Positions 7,790 through 17,418 are shown, counted from the first letter of the stretch. The stretch: 40,223 nucleotides of DNA from an uncultured Rickettsiales bacterium (GCA_905478165.1 CAJQHK010000007.1:1-40223), one strand, 5' to 3'. Program-made: numbers and translations. Notes: generated from the letters alone by a model not told the origin.

Positions 7790-9324
7790 TGTTATATTTT
7801 TCTAAATGGAAAATTGCTAGCATTCTTTCGATATGTATAATATCTATATATTTTACCATACCATCCTTTATTCCAAAAGAAAGTCAGGATTCTTCATTCG
7901 CTAAGTTTTTTTCAGGTTCAAAAGTTTCTTTAGGTTTAGATTTAAGAGGAGGTTCTCATCTGTTGCTTGAGATTGATACTGATTACTACATTAAAGAGCA
8001 ATTAGAAGTTTTGCGTTTAGAAATAAAGAATGAATTAAAGGAGAAAAAAATTAGAGCTTTACCTAGAGTATCAAATAATAAAATCATTATCATCGTCAAG
8101 AATGAGAAACATTTTAGGGATATAAAAACAATTATCTACAAAATTAACAGTAATATCAAAATTGATGATAAGGATGGGAGATTGATTTTAAGTTTTACTG
8201 ATAATGAGATTTTGGAGATGAAGAGGAAGTTGATGATTCAGTCGATTGGGATAGTAAGAAGGCGGATTGATGAGACAGGAACTAAAGAGCCAATTATTCA
8301 GTCAAAAAATATTGACAGAATATTAGTTCAAGTTCCTGGTATTAGTAACCCAGGTCAAATCAAAAATATTCTTGGTAAAACTGCTAAAATGACTTTTCAT
8401 TTAGTAGATAATAGCATTCAGTCTGAAGATTCTATCGAGTCATTAAAAAATAAAAGTAAGGTGTATGATGATAGTGGACGTTCGTACATTATACATGATG
8501 AAGTCATATTAAGTGGAGATATGCTAGTAGATGCTAATGCTACATATTACGAAGGAGAGCCGGCCGTTTCTTTTAAGTTTAATTTAATTGGTTCCAAAAA
8601 ATTTGCTAAAATTACTAGGGAAAATATTGGTAGATTATTTGCAATTATTTTAGATGGCAAAGTGGTAACGGCACCTAGAATAAATTCGGTGATTAATCAA
8701 GGTTTGGGCGTAATTTCTGGTAACTTTAATATCGAAGAGGCAAAAGAAACCGCTATTATTCTAAGAGCGGGTGCGTTACCAGCGCCTTTATCAATTATTG
8801 AGGAAAGAAGTGTCGGACCTTCTCTTGGGCTTGACTCTATTAAATCTGGTGTCACATCAATAATTATTGGATTTATTTTGGTGATATTATTGATGTTATT
8901 CATTTATAGAATATACGGGCTGGTGGCAATTATTGCTCTTGTGATAAATATTTCGATCATTATATCTTTATTGTCATTTATTGGGGCTGCACTAACTTTA
9001 CCTGGAATTGCTGGAATTGTACTAACTATTGGTATGGCAGTGGATGCTAATGTTTTGATTTTTGAGAGAATAAGAGAGGAAATGCTTAAAACTAAAAAGA
9101 AGATGGTTGCTATTGACAATGGATTTTCGGAGGCATTTAGAACTATTATCGATTCCAATATCACGACTTTAATTGTAGCTCTATTTTTATATCTTCTTGG
9201 TACTGGATCTGTTAAAGGTTTTGCGGTTACCCTATCAATTGGAATTTTAGCCTCTATGTTTTCATCTATTATGTTAACAAGGATGTTAATAACTTTTTGG
9301 ATAAGGAGAGGATCTTCTCATTAG
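7789..9324 (+). CDS. secD: Protein translocase subunit SecD
   Basis: A 511-residue RND-type subunit that uses proton motive force to pull secreted proteins through SecYEG. It has a first helix (about 8-25), LGLDLRGGSHLLLEID (D1 motif), QSIGIVRRRIDETGTKEP, the P1-head repeat, GRLFAIILDGKVVTAPRI, LRAGALPAPL, then five helices with the conserved AVDANVLIFERIREE and a final LTRMLITFWIRRG. secF is not next to it, unlike many proteobacteria; what follows is about 350 bp of non-coding DNA. Confidence 0.95.
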   Translation: MLYFSKWKIASILSICIISIYFTIPSFIPKESQDSSFAKFFSGSKVSLGLDLRGGSHLLLEIDTDYYIKEQLEVLRLEIKNELKEKKIRALPRVSNNKIIIIVKNEKHFRDIKTIIYKINSNIKIDDKDGRLILSFTDNEILEMKRKLMIQSIGIVRRRIDETGTKEPIIQSKNIDRILVQVPGISNPGQIKNILGKTAKMTFHLVDNSIQSEDSIESLKNKSKVYDDSGRSYIIHDEVILSGDMLVDANATYYEGEPAVSFKFNLIGSKKFAKITRENIGRLFAIILDGKVVTAPRINSVINQGLGVISGNFNIEEAKETAIILRAGALPAPLSIIEERSVGPSLGLDSIKSGVTSIIIGFILVILLMLFIYRIYGLVAIIALVINISIIISLLSFIGAALTLPGIAGIVLTIGMAVDANVLIFERIREEMLKTKKKMVAIDNGFSEAFRTIIDSNITTLIVALFLYLLGTGSVKGFAVTLSIGILASMFSSIMLTRMLITFWIRRGSSH

Positions 9325-9678
9325 AGATTGATATTAATTACCGTATATTATAGAGCGTTTATACTTCTTATACTAAGATCTGCAATATATACAAAAGTGG
9401 ATTTTAGCACTATCTTTGGCCAAAAATTATCATAAATTTTTGACAAAAACTAGTTTATCTAAATGTTCCATTATAGAAGAAACGATTCTTTACAAAGAGA
9501 GTTGTAATCTAGAAATAGGGGTGACATTGCAAAACTCAACACTTATATCTTGATTTTCGTAAAATTCTTCTCTAAGGCAGAGGATTATTGATTTGATTTT
9601 AATAAATTAACTTCTGCTATTTTTTAGAGCAAGAAGTTCGTAAAACATAAAGTACGGTGATTCAAAATAAGTTTTTTA
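9325..9678. other. Non-coding spacer between secD and mscS
   Basis: About 350 bp between convergent genes with stops in all frames. The stretch AGGGGTGACATTGCAAAACTC near 9517-9537 looks like it could belong to an old IS end, but no partner inverted repeat was found in the window. No RNA gene or clear terminator hairpin seen. Confidence 0.4.
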
Positions 9679-10656
9679 TCATTTATTTTTAATTGAATTA
9701 GTTTTGCCATCATTATTGATAATATGAACATCCCTTTGAGGGAAAGGAATTTCGATATCATTATCCTTAAACTTTTTCCAAATAACCCTCATAACGTCAC
9801 TTTGAGGTTCAAATCTTCCAATAGTAACATCATCAACCCAAAAATATAATAAGAAATTAACTGAGCTATCAGCATACTCCCTAAGAAAACACTCTGGCTC
9901 TGGGGTTTTGCTGCACATACTATGCTCCCTTGCTGCTTCTAACATTAGATCTCTAGCTTTTTCAATATCAGATTTATAGGAAACTCCAACCGAGATATCA
10001 ACCCTTCCTTGTTTATTAGAATATGTCCAATTAACTACATTTTTAGTAATAAACTCCTCATTTGGTATCATAATCTCCTTACTATCAAATGTTTCGATCA
10101 GTGTGTAGCGAGCCCCCGTATTTCTGATAAAGCCATATACACCATTGTCCAATTCTACCAAATCACCTTCTTCAATTGATTTTTCAAATAATAGGATTAA
10201 GCCACTAATAAAATTGGAAGTAATTTTTTGTAAACCAAAGCCAAGTCCAATACCAACCGCACCACCAAAAAATGCTAAATTGGTTACTTTAATATTCAAA
10301 ATATTTAAACCAATCATGCAGGCTATAAAAAAGATAAGTATCTGATAAATTTTGATAATTAGAGGTTTGTTAGTTGGCTTTATCCTCCTCAATCTCCTGA
10401 GATACTTAACCCCTTTATCTAAAATAGAGTTTGCTAACGCTAGTAGTAAAATAATAAATGTAGCGCGTTTTAATAGTTGATACAGGGATATCTTTATTGA
10501 CCCTAAGGTAAGTGATAGTTTTTCAGAATCAAGTAACTCAATCGTGGGTTTTAAATATCCAAGATATCCAAGTACTGATGTTGTTAGGATTATTATCAAT
10601 ATAAAGGTTTTTATAAACCACCCATTAGGTTTGATTAAATATGGAAATATATTCAT
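9679..10656 (-). CDS. MscS-family mechanosensitive channel
   Basis: A 325-residue small-conductance mechanosensitive channel protein. It has several N-terminal helices (about 1-130), a pore-lining TM3 rich in Gly/Ala (FFGGAVGIGLGFGLQKI), then the beta domain with ISGLILLFEKSIEEGDLVEL and MIPNEEFITKNVVNWTYS. The C-terminal alpha/beta vestibule ends near EIPFPQRDVHI, the usual MscS ending. It releases solutes on hypo-osmotic shock. I chose ATG at 10656; a TTG at 10719 would prepend 21 residues. It is a single gene, with the next gene on the same strand starting 135 bp upstream. Confidence 0.9.
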   Translation of the reverse strand: MNIFPYLIKPNGWFIKTFILIIILTTSVLGYLGYLKPTIELLDSEKLSLTLGSIKISLYQLLKRATFIILLLALANSILDKGVKYLRRLRRIKPTNKPLIIKIYQILIFFIACMIGLNILNIKVTNLAFFGGAVGIGLGFGLQKITSNFISGLILLFEKSIEEGDLVELDNGVYGFIRNTGARYTLIETFDSKEIMIPNEEFITKNVVNWTYSNKQGRVDISVGVSYKSDIEKARDLMLEAAREHSMCSKTPEPECFLREYADSSVNFLLYFWVDDVTIGRFEPQSDVMRVIWKKFKDNDIEIPFPQRDVHIINNDGKTNSIKNK

Positions 10657-10790
10657 AATTTTATTTAAAAAATGATTAAAGTTTAAGTAAAAATTAACAT
10701 CTTGTTTTAATAGATACAATTGGTTTTGCGCAGTTAGGCGAACATTATCTAAAAAAGCAAAAATAATGTTAAAAATATAAATTTTCTAAG

Positions 10791-11675
10791 TTAAGATTCT
10801 ATCAACTTCTTGACCAAAGACAAAGCTATGCCACTAGCATTACATTCTGGATGAAACTGGGTTAATAAAAACATTTTTGGATGATTTTTATACTCAACAG
10901 CTTCAATAACTCCATCTGGAGAAGTGGCAACAATTTTCAATTTATCAGAGATATTTTCTGCAAAACATCCTTGGTGATGAATGCTTAATTCTTTTATATT
11001 TTTTAAATCAATATTTGGATCTTGCTCTTGATAGATCTTAGCAAGTAATGAATTTTCTTCTACCTTCATTGAGTGAGTTCCTTGATATAAGCTATTCTCC
11101 TTTTCTCCACTGATAATTTTCTCAAAATTATTTTCAAAATCCTGTAATTCATCATCCGTCATATCTTTTAAATTTTTATCATGATGAGTATTATCTTCCT
11201 CAATAATTCTAGGATCATCTGGTAAATGTTGTACTAATGAACCTCCCAAAACAGCATTTATTAATTGCATTCCACCGCATATTCCAAGAACTGGAATATC
11301 TTTCTTTTTTAATGCATATTGTAGCATCTTTATTTCTGTTTCTTGTCTTACGTTTAATTTATTTTGACTCAGTCTTTTTTTGGTTTCAGGATGAATTTGC
11401 GATACCCCGTAAAGACCGGGATTGACATCTTTTTTATTGCCAGGAAATATCAAAGCATCGCAGCTTTGCAAAATATTATCAACTTTATCTAAATGAACAT
11501 CAATAGCCTCATCCAACTCTTTATAACTAGCTGACTTATCTCTAAGTGTATTTTTATCTAAATACACAGGAACTAGTGTGGGAATAGCTCCACATATCTC
11601 AATAAGCTTAACAATAAGTCGACACCTCATAATGTTAGTATCGTCAGTGATTCCGATTCTAAATTTATTTTTCAT
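10791..11675 (-). CDS. Class I glutamine amidotransferase-like hydrolase (peptidase C26)
   Basis: A 294-residue peptidase C26 / PuuD-like protein. It starts FRIGITDDTN and has LIFPGNKKDVNPGLYG; the nucleophile elbow GICGGMQLINAVLGG (Cys about 152) is present, and FHPEC near the end supplies the catalytic His-Glu. Family members hydrolyse gamma-glutamyl bonds (gamma-glutamyl-GABA, gamma-glutamyl peptides). An acidic insert (about 185-215, KNLKDMTDDELQDFENN) is longer than usual. It is divergent from the RimK-like ligase, with under 90 bp between start codons. Substrate cannot be told from sequence. Confidence 0.85.
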   Translation of the reverse strand: MKNKFRIGITDDTNIMRCRLIVKLIEICGAIPTLVPVYLDKNTLRDKSASYKELDEAIDVHLDKVDNILQSCDALIFPGNKKDVNPGLYGVSQIHPETKKRLSQNKLNVRQETEIKMLQYALKKKDIPVLGICGGMQLINAVLGGSLVQHLPDDPRIIEEDNTHHDKNLKDMTDDELQDFENNFEKIISGEKENSLYQGTHSMKVEENSLLAKIYQEQDPNIDLKNIKELSIHHQGCFAENISDKLKIVATSPDGVIEAVEYKNHPKMFLLTQFHPECNASGIALSLVKKLIES

Positions 11676-11763
11676 TTTTTAATTAAATTTATTTTGATAG
11701 TTAATTTTATATATGCTAATTTTTTTAACAAATTTATCAATTATAATTTTAACATACAAAGCA

Positions 11764-12651
11764 GTGAAAATAGGATTATTGGTATCAGAAAAAGGATTAT
11801 ACTCCCATAAAAGACTAAAAGAAGAGGCGGAAAAAAAAGGTCATAAATTCAGAATTATTAACCTTACAGAATGCTTTGTTAATATAACTAATGATACGCC
11901 AACAATTTATGATAAAAATGGTAAACCAATTAGAGATTTAGATGCGGTGATCCCCAGAATTGAGCCTTCTATTACTTTTTATGGCACCGCTATTCTAAGG
12001 CAGTTTGAAATGCTTGGGGTTTATTCTTTAAATAGCTCTGTAGCCGTTTTGAACGCCAGAGATAAGCTAAAATCTTTACAAATCTTGGCAAAAAATGATA
12101 TTCCAATGCCTTCAACTGGTATTGCAAATTCTCCAACTACTATTGATGCAATCATTAAATCTCTGGGAGGAGCTCCATTGATAATTAAATTAGTTGAAGG
12201 AACTGAAGGGGAAGGAGTCGTTCTGGCTGAAACAGATAGCGCCGCAAAAAGTGTTATATCAGCATTCAAACAGCTTCATGCCAATGTAATTGTTCAAGAG
12301 TTTATTAAAGAATCATCAGGCAGAGACTTAAGATGTTTTGTTGTTGGCAATAAAGTTGTGGCCTCAATGGAAAGAATTGCCAATGAGGGTGAATATAGAG
12401 CAAATTATCATCTTGGGGCAATCGTGCAGCCAGTTACTATCACTAAAGAAGAAAGGGCTATGGCTATTAAAGCTAGTAAGGTGATGGGTATGGATGTAGC
12501 AGGTGTTGATATTTTAAGGTCAAATCGTGGTTCACTTATTCTTGAGATAAATTCTTCTCCGGGACTTGAGGGCATTGAGAAGGCTACTAAAAAGAATGTT
12601 GCTGGCTTTATGATTGAGTATATTGAAAGAAATATTAAAAACTTATCTTAA
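11764..12651 (+). CDS. rimK: RimK-family ATP-grasp glutamate ligase
   Basis: About 295 residues, the size of RimK, which adds glutamates to the C-terminus of ribosomal protein S6 in E. coli. Features: N-terminal KIGLLVSEKGLYSHKRL, DAVIPRIEPSITFYGTAILRQFE, then the ATP-grasp core with LIIKLVEGTEGEGVVLAE, GRDLRCFVVG and LILEINSSPGLEGIEKAT (metal-binding Glu/Asn). The family's N-terminus begins at GTG 11764 (VKIGLL). An ATG at 11713 would add a hydrophobic 17-residue leader not expected in a cytoplasmic ligase, so I prefer 11764, with real doubt. Other ATP-grasp family members make different peptides, so the target is open. Confidence 0.85.
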   Translation: MKIGLLVSEKGLYSHKRLKEEAEKKGHKFRIINLTECFVNITNDTPTIYDKNGKPIRDLDAVIPRIEPSITFYGTAILRQFEMLGVYSLNSSVAVLNARDKLKSLQILAKNDIPMPSTGIANSPTTIDAIIKSLGGAPLIIKLVEGTEGEGVVLAETDSAAKSVISAFKQLHANVIVQEFIKESSGRDLRCFVVGNKVVASMERIANEGEYRANYHLGAIVQPVTITKEERAMAIKASKVMGMDVAGVDILRSNRGSLILEINSSPGLEGIEKATKKNVAGFMIEYIERNIKNLS

Positions 12652-12745
12652 TTTCAATAAAATTATTATAATTTTTTGCTAAAATTTAAGTTTTTAGGGG
12701 GGTAATTTTACAAGATTAATGCTCAAAAATATCCTCCTGATCTTC

Positions 12746-12925
12746 CTATAAATAAGTAATCTGTTTTGCGATAATATCCTGCAATCTCAAGGTTATAGGT
12801 TTAATTTCAGTCAATATTTTCTTGATAATTATTGGTGAAATAAAGTTCAGATTAATAACCTTGTTGACATAGTAATTTTCAACTTTCTCCTTTTTGTGAG
12901 CTTGTTCATCATCAATGACGTTTGG
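12746..12925 (-). pseudogene. Remnant of a site-specific recombinase C-terminus (tentative)
   Basis: The minus strand is open for 59 codons with protein-like composition: VIDDEQAHKKEKVENYYVNK, then a segment containing NLNFISPIIIKKILTE and a final LRLQDIIAKQITYL. The pattern of a Phe-Ile/Leu-Ser/Ala-Pro followed by an Ile-Leu helix resembles the C-terminal part of phage/transposon serine recombinases. There is no start codon and it is bounded by stops. The family assignment is a guess from pattern; the coding look is stronger than the name. Confidence 0.35.
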
Positions 12926-12980
12926 TTAGTAAAATCAGACAGCAACCCTTATTTTTATTTTTCTACCCAATTGCCACTTA

Positions 12981-13072
12981 TACCAATTCCCACCCTTAAA
13001 GCAGTTTTTTCGAAATATTTTTATCCTTAAATCATCAAAAAGCCTTACACCCTATTAACATAGGGTGGGCAT
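12981..13072. repeat. Palindromic element, truncated copy ending at the RND stop codon
   Basis: Starts TACCAATTCCCACC and carries the AAAGCAGTTTTTTCG left arm. The central hairpin CACCCTAT-TAAC-ATAGGGTG follows, in the opposite orientation to the copy at 39874-40041 (its 13027-13072 stretch is the exact reverse complement of the centre there). Identity ceases at about 13072, where the stop codon of the RND transporter (13072-13074) begins. Confidence 0.85.
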
Positions 13073-15573
13073 TAAATATAGGATGAATTTTTATTGTCAT
13101 TCCCAAAGGGTTTGAACTTAACAAATAAAACCGGTAACAACAAGAAGTCAGCTAACAAGGCGAAGACCATTGACAATGTTGTTAGAAATCCAAAATAGAT
13201 TGTCGGCACAAAATTAGAAAACACTAGGATAAAAAATCCAAATCCAACTATAGCAGTTGTGTAATACATAGCTTTTCCAATCGTATTGTGAGACCTTTTA
13301 ACTGCCTCAATATAGTTTCCATCTTTTTTTAATTCCTCTTCAAATCTGTGCGTATAATGAATTGTGTCATCAACGGCAATACCAATTGCAATTGCGGCAA
13401 TAGTAATAGTCATGATGTCGAGAGGGATGTTTGTCAAGCCCATAACTCCAAGGATAAAAACCGCTACAATAATATTTGGAATAATGGCAATGAGAGAGAC
13501 TTTAATATTTCTAAAAATAAGAAGAAACATTATCAAGATTACAAAAAATACAAAGATCAAAGTTAATATTTGGCTTTTAAAGAGGCTTTGTAAAATATTA
13601 TTATATAGAACTAAGATACCATTTAGATGGATATCATCTTCTTCTAAATTAAATTTTGTAACTAGATCGCTTTCTATTCTTTTTATTAGTTCATTCCTTC
13701 TTAAATTTTTACTAGATTCAATAATTCTGGCACTAAAATGTATTTTATTGCCATCATCCGATAAATAGGGGTAAAATAAGGTATTTTTTATATCTTCTGA
13801 GGTTTTATTGCACGCAAGTGTTAGTATAAAATCATCAAGATCTGCGTCGCCATTAAGAGATTTAAGTATAAATAGCGAGCTTGATAGTGACGTCACTTTT
13901 CCAATTTCTGGTAAATTACTTAGATAATCATGAATTCGATCTATAAGATCAATATTATTACTATTATACCAATAGCTATTAGAAAACTGACATTTATCCT
14001 CCTCAAAATCATCTTCGGAAAAGAAATCTTCAAATTCATCTTCATATTTTTCTTCAGTTTTGACACTTCTAGGGGCCTCAATCACTAGATTTAGAGGGGT
14101 AGTGCCACCTAATTTGCTATCTATCATCCTCATGCCCTTGTTAATCTGGGTGGATTCTTTGTAATAATTGATAAAGCTATTCTCAACCGTTAATCTGAAC
14201 ATGCCAATAATAGCCAAAAGAAATAGGGAGGAGAAAATGATGATAATTAATGAAGATTTTTTTCTTACCAACTGATAAAAATAATTAATAGAGTTGGTTA
14301 AAACATTATACTCCCTAGAGTGATTAACGATATCATCATTGTTGATGGTCAGTAAGTTTGGTAGTAATATAAAAGTAAATAGGTAGGAAATTAATATACC
14401 AATTGCCATCATATAGCCAAAGTCAATAACTGGAGTAATATCACTCATAATCAATGATCCAAAGGCAACTATAGTTGTCACTGAGGTATAAAAACAGGGT
14501 AAGGACACTTTTTTAACCGACCACAATATTAAATCTATCTGACTGATATTTTTTTCCTTAGTGAGTATTTCCCTATATCGCACCATTAAATGGATATTCA
14601 TTGATAGCGTGATAATGAATAGTAAGGAGATGAAGTTAGAAGAAACCAACGTTACTGGCCAATCTAAAAAGCCAAGCAAGCCAAGCATTGATATTATTAC
14701 CCCTACACAAATCAATAATGGAGCGACAACCCATTTTAGGGATTTAAAAATTAATAATAATGTTAAAATAGTAAAAATTAATATTAGAAGGCTAAATATT
14801 TTGATGTCACTATTGATAAAATCAATTGAATCAGCTATAATCATCGGCACTCCAGCAATATGAATGTTGTAATTATCTTGATAATCGGATAATATCTGCC
14901 TCACTATTTTAATATTATATCTTTGTTTTTTTAGGTTAGATTGGTGATATTTGCTAAAATTACTCTCAACATTTTTTAATTTTTCTTCATTTAAAAGCCT
15001 GTCATCTCTTGCTACCTTTCTTAAGGAGTCTCTTTTATTTAGTAATTTGTAATAAGCTTCGTCTCTTTTAAATTTAATTAGGATAGTTGAAATTTCAGCG
15101 TTCAGGTCAATAAGATTCTGCGAATATAAGGGGTTGGTGGTAAGCTCTGCTTTTGCTAGATTTTTATCAACATTTCCATCTGAAATTCTTCTAATACCTG
15201 CGGGCAAATCTTCAAAGGAAATTTTTGGACTGTTAATCAGTGGAACATCTAGAATTGTAATAACAGAATTTACGTCATTAATTTCTAGTAATTTACGCCT
15301 CAATTCTTTTAAATCTGCTAAACTATCATCAGAAAATAAATCCTTGTTAATGGGGTCGTAAGTAACTATCAAAAATTCATCAGATCCAAATTCTTTAACA
15401 ATTTCGCGATAATATTCTACGTCCTTATCATTTTTTAAATTGAGAGAGTCGGAAGAGGCGTCTAATTTAAAATCGAGGGCATGATAGGTAGAAAAGCAAG
15501 TGACACAAATAAATATTAAGAATATTAGGTTCGGCTTACCTAAAAATAATTTTTGATATATCTTACTCAGCAT
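13072..15573 (-). CDS. RND-superfamily (MMPL-type) exporter
   Basis: An 833-residue polytopic protein with two halves, each having one N-terminal helix, a large periplasmic loop and a five-helix block. Motifs: DSLNLKNDKDVEYYREIVKEFG at the first loop, FKSLKWVVAPLL, SNFISLLFIITLSMNIHLMV, then in the second half ITIAAIAIGIAVDDTIHYTHRFEEEL, the conserved RND TM4 signature with the acidic proton-relay residues. It fits the predicted-exporter/MMPL group that moves lipids or hydrophobic compounds. The second loop has an unusual acidic stretch (about residues 508-525, YEDEFEDFFSEDDFEED). It overlaps the pepF stop by 11 bases at its start. Its stop codon abuts a repeat element. Confidence 0.88.
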   Translation of the reverse strand: MLSKIYQKLFLGKPNLIFLIFICVTCFSTYHALDFKLDASSDSLNLKNDKDVEYYREIVKEFGSDEFLIVTYDPINKDLFSDDSLADLKELRRKLLEINDVNSVITILDVPLINSPKISFEDLPAGIRRISDGNVDKNLAKAELTTNPLYSQNLIDLNAEISTILIKFKRDEAYYKLLNKRDSLRKVARDDRLLNEEKLKNVESNFSKYHQSNLKKQRYNIKIVRQILSDYQDNYNIHIAGVPMIIADSIDFINSDIKIFSLLILIFTILTLLLIFKSLKWVVAPLLICVGVIISMLGLLGFLDWPVTLVSSNFISLLFIITLSMNIHLMVRYREILTKEKNISQIDLILWSVKKVSLPCFYTSVTTIVAFGSLIMSDITPVIDFGYMMAIGILISYLFTFILLPNLLTINNDDIVNHSREYNVLTNSINYFYQLVRKKSSLIIIIFSSLFLLAIIGMFRLTVENSFINYYKESTQINKGMRMIDSKLGGTTPLNLVIEAPRSVKTEEKYEDEFEDFFSEDDFEEDKCQFSNSYWYNSNNIDLIDRIHDYLSNLPEIGKVTSLSSSLFILKSLNGDADLDDFILTLACNKTSEDIKNTLFYPYLSDDGNKIHFSARIIESSKNLRRNELIKRIESDLVTKFNLEEDDIHLNGILVLYNNILQSLFKSQILTLIFVFFVILIMFLLIFRNIKVSLIAIIPNIIVAVFILGVMGLTNIPLDIMTITIAAIAIGIAVDDTIHYTHRFEEELKKDGNYIEAVKRSHNTIGKAMYYTTAIVGFGFFILVFSNFVPTIYFGFLTTLSMVFALLADFLLLPVLFVKFKPFGNDNKNSSYI

Positions 15574-17329
15574 CTTCTATTTGATCAATGTAGTTTGAAA
15601 TAATATCTAAACCTTGCTGCCAAAATTCTGGCTTACTAGCGTCCAGTCCAAAGGGTGATAGAAGTTCTTTGTGGTGCAAAGTACCTCCAGATTTTAACAT
15701 TTCTAGGTATTTTTCTTCAAAATTTTCTAAACCATTTTTATAACAAGAATATAATGAATTGACCAAGCAATCACCAAAAGCATAGGAATAAACGTAAAAA
15801 GGTGAGTGAATAAAATGCGGAATATATGACCAATAATATTTATATTCATCATCAAAAACAAAGGCATCTCCTAAACTTTCTTTCTGTGTCTCCATCCAAA
15901 ACTGACATAATTTTTCAGTAGAAATTTCACCTTTTTTACGCTCATCATGAACCTTTCTTTCAAATTCTAAAAAGGCAATTTGACGAACAACTGTATTGAT
16001 CATGTCTTCAACCTTAGAGGCTATGATAATTTTTTTGCGCTTAAGGTCAGTTTCTCTTTTTAAAATTTCTTGAAAGGTCAGCTGTTCTCCAAAAACTGAG
16101 GCAGTTTCGGCTAAAGTAAGTGGCGTTCCTGACATAAAATATCCCTGCTTAGAAGATAAAATTTGGTGAACTCCATGTCCTAATTCATGAGCAAGTGTCA
16201 TGACATCTCTTATCTTTCCTTGATAATTTAATAATAGATATGGATGAACAGACGGTACTGTCGGGTGAGCAAAGGCGCCAGAATCTTTTCCATCACGAGC
16301 TCCAACATCAATCCATTCATTATCAAAGAATTTCTGTCCAATTTTTGCTAATTCTGGTGAAAAATTATTATAAGCATCAAGGACTATCTTTTTAGCATCT
16401 TCCCAAGAGGTTAAATTTTCATCCATAGATAGAGGTGCGTTACGATCAGAATAGTGCATTTTTTCTAATCCAAGTAATTTTGCTTTAATTTTATAATAGC
16501 GATGCGAAATATTTGGGTAATTTTTTTTCACTACCGAAATCAAATTATCAACAATTTTATCCTCAATAAAATTATTTAAATTTTTTGAGGAAATTGGTTT
16601 TGCAAAATTACGAAGATTGTCATCTATATCTTTATCTTTGGCCAAAATGTTGGTGATAAACGATAGTAGGCGAATATTTTTTCCTAAGGTTTCGCCAATA
16701 ATTTTTGATGCTTTCTTACGAGTTGCAGATTCTTTGGAGCTAAGTAAATTGAAAATTTCCGAAGCATTTAATTCCTTTTTATCATAAGAAAATCTTATAT
16801 TATTAATAGTTTCGTCAAATAATCTGCTCCAAGCACTGGAGCTAGTAGATCTTTTTTCCAGTAAAATTTTTTCTAAATCTTCATTTAATTGGTGCTTTTT
16901 AAAAACTCTGACATCCCTTAAGAATGGCTGATATTTTTTTAGGTTTTCTGATGAATTGTAAAGTTTTTGAAGATCATCTTCCTTGATTTCGTTAATTTCT
17001 AATTCAAAAAAGACCAAATCTTTAGAAATCTTTCTAATTTTTTCTGAAGAATCTTGATAAAAGGCGGTGTTTTTTTGATCTAGCATATTTGCCGCATAAT
17101 TAAGATAGGAAAAACTAGATATTTTACCGAATTTTTCGGCAATTTCTTCATTTTCTAAGATTGTTCGATAAAGATCCTCACCGGATAATTTGGTAATTTT
17201 TCCTTTGTAATCATTGCTAAATTTTTTAACTTTTTTTTCTAAGTTTTTAAAGTCTAGTTCAATATTTTTATCATCAATATTTTGGTAAAAATCAGTTAAA
17301 TCCCATTTTGGTAAATTTGTAAAGCTCAT
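15563..17329 (-). CDS. pepF: Oligoendopeptidase F (M3 family)
   Basis: A 588-residue cytosolic zinc metallopeptidase. The N-terminus is LPKWDLTDFYQNIDD; the PepF/M3 helical region follows and the zinc site is HELGHGVHQ (HExxH, about residues 381-389), with the downstream Glu in LAETASVFGEQLTFQE. The C-terminal part includes IPHFIHSPFYVYSYAFGDCL, typical of the pepF_M3B group. It degrades peptides of roughly 7-17 residues. It is upstream of, and overlaps by 11 bases, the RND exporter gene, so the two are probably cotranscribed. Confidence 0.93.
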   Translation of the reverse strand: MSFTNLPKWDLTDFYQNIDDKNIELDFKNLEKKVKKFSNDYKGKITKLSGEDLYRTILENEEIAEKFGKISSFSYLNYAANMLDQKNTAFYQDSSEKIRKISKDLVFFELEINEIKEDDLQKLYNSSENLKKYQPFLRDVRVFKKHQLNEDLEKILLEKRSTSSSAWSRLFDETINNIRFSYDKKELNASEIFNLLSSKESATRKKASKIIGETLGKNIRLLSFITNILAKDKDIDDNLRNFAKPISSKNLNNFIEDKIVDNLISVVKKNYPNISHRYYKIKAKLLGLEKMHYSDRNAPLSMDENLTSWEDAKKIVLDAYNNFSPELAKIGQKFFDNEWIDVGARDGKDSGAFAHPTVPSVHPYLLLNYQGKIRDVMTLAHELGHGVHQILSSKQGYFMSGTPLTLAETASVFGEQLTFQEILKRETDLKRKKIIIASKVEDMINTVVRQIAFLEFERKVHDERKKGEISTEKLCQFWMETQKESLGDAFVFDDEYKYYWSYIPHFIHSPFYVYSYAFGDCLVNSLYSCYKNGLENFEEKYLEMLKSGGTLHHKELLSPFGLDASKPEFWQQGLDIISNYIDQIEDAE

Positions 17330-17390
17330 ATCTATTTATTATTAAACTATTGTCAAAGTTATCTTGCAATTTTAGTAGGAGTTTTAAGTT

Positions 17391-17418
17391 GTTGACTTTT
17401 ATATCAAAAATATATACA
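17391..17418 (+). promoter_or_regulatory. Candidate sigma70-like promoter for ndk
   Basis: TTGACT at 17392-17397 and TATACA at 17413-17418, spacer 15 bp, shorter than the ideal 17. It lies about 50 bp upstream of the ndk ATG, in the divergent pepF-ndk interval. In DNA this AT-rich such matches are common by chance. Confidence 0.3.

Noticed and set aside
9517-9537. GGGGTGACATTGCAAAACTC-like stretch as an IS terminal repeat
   Set aside because: No matching inverted partner or transposase remnant was found nearby.
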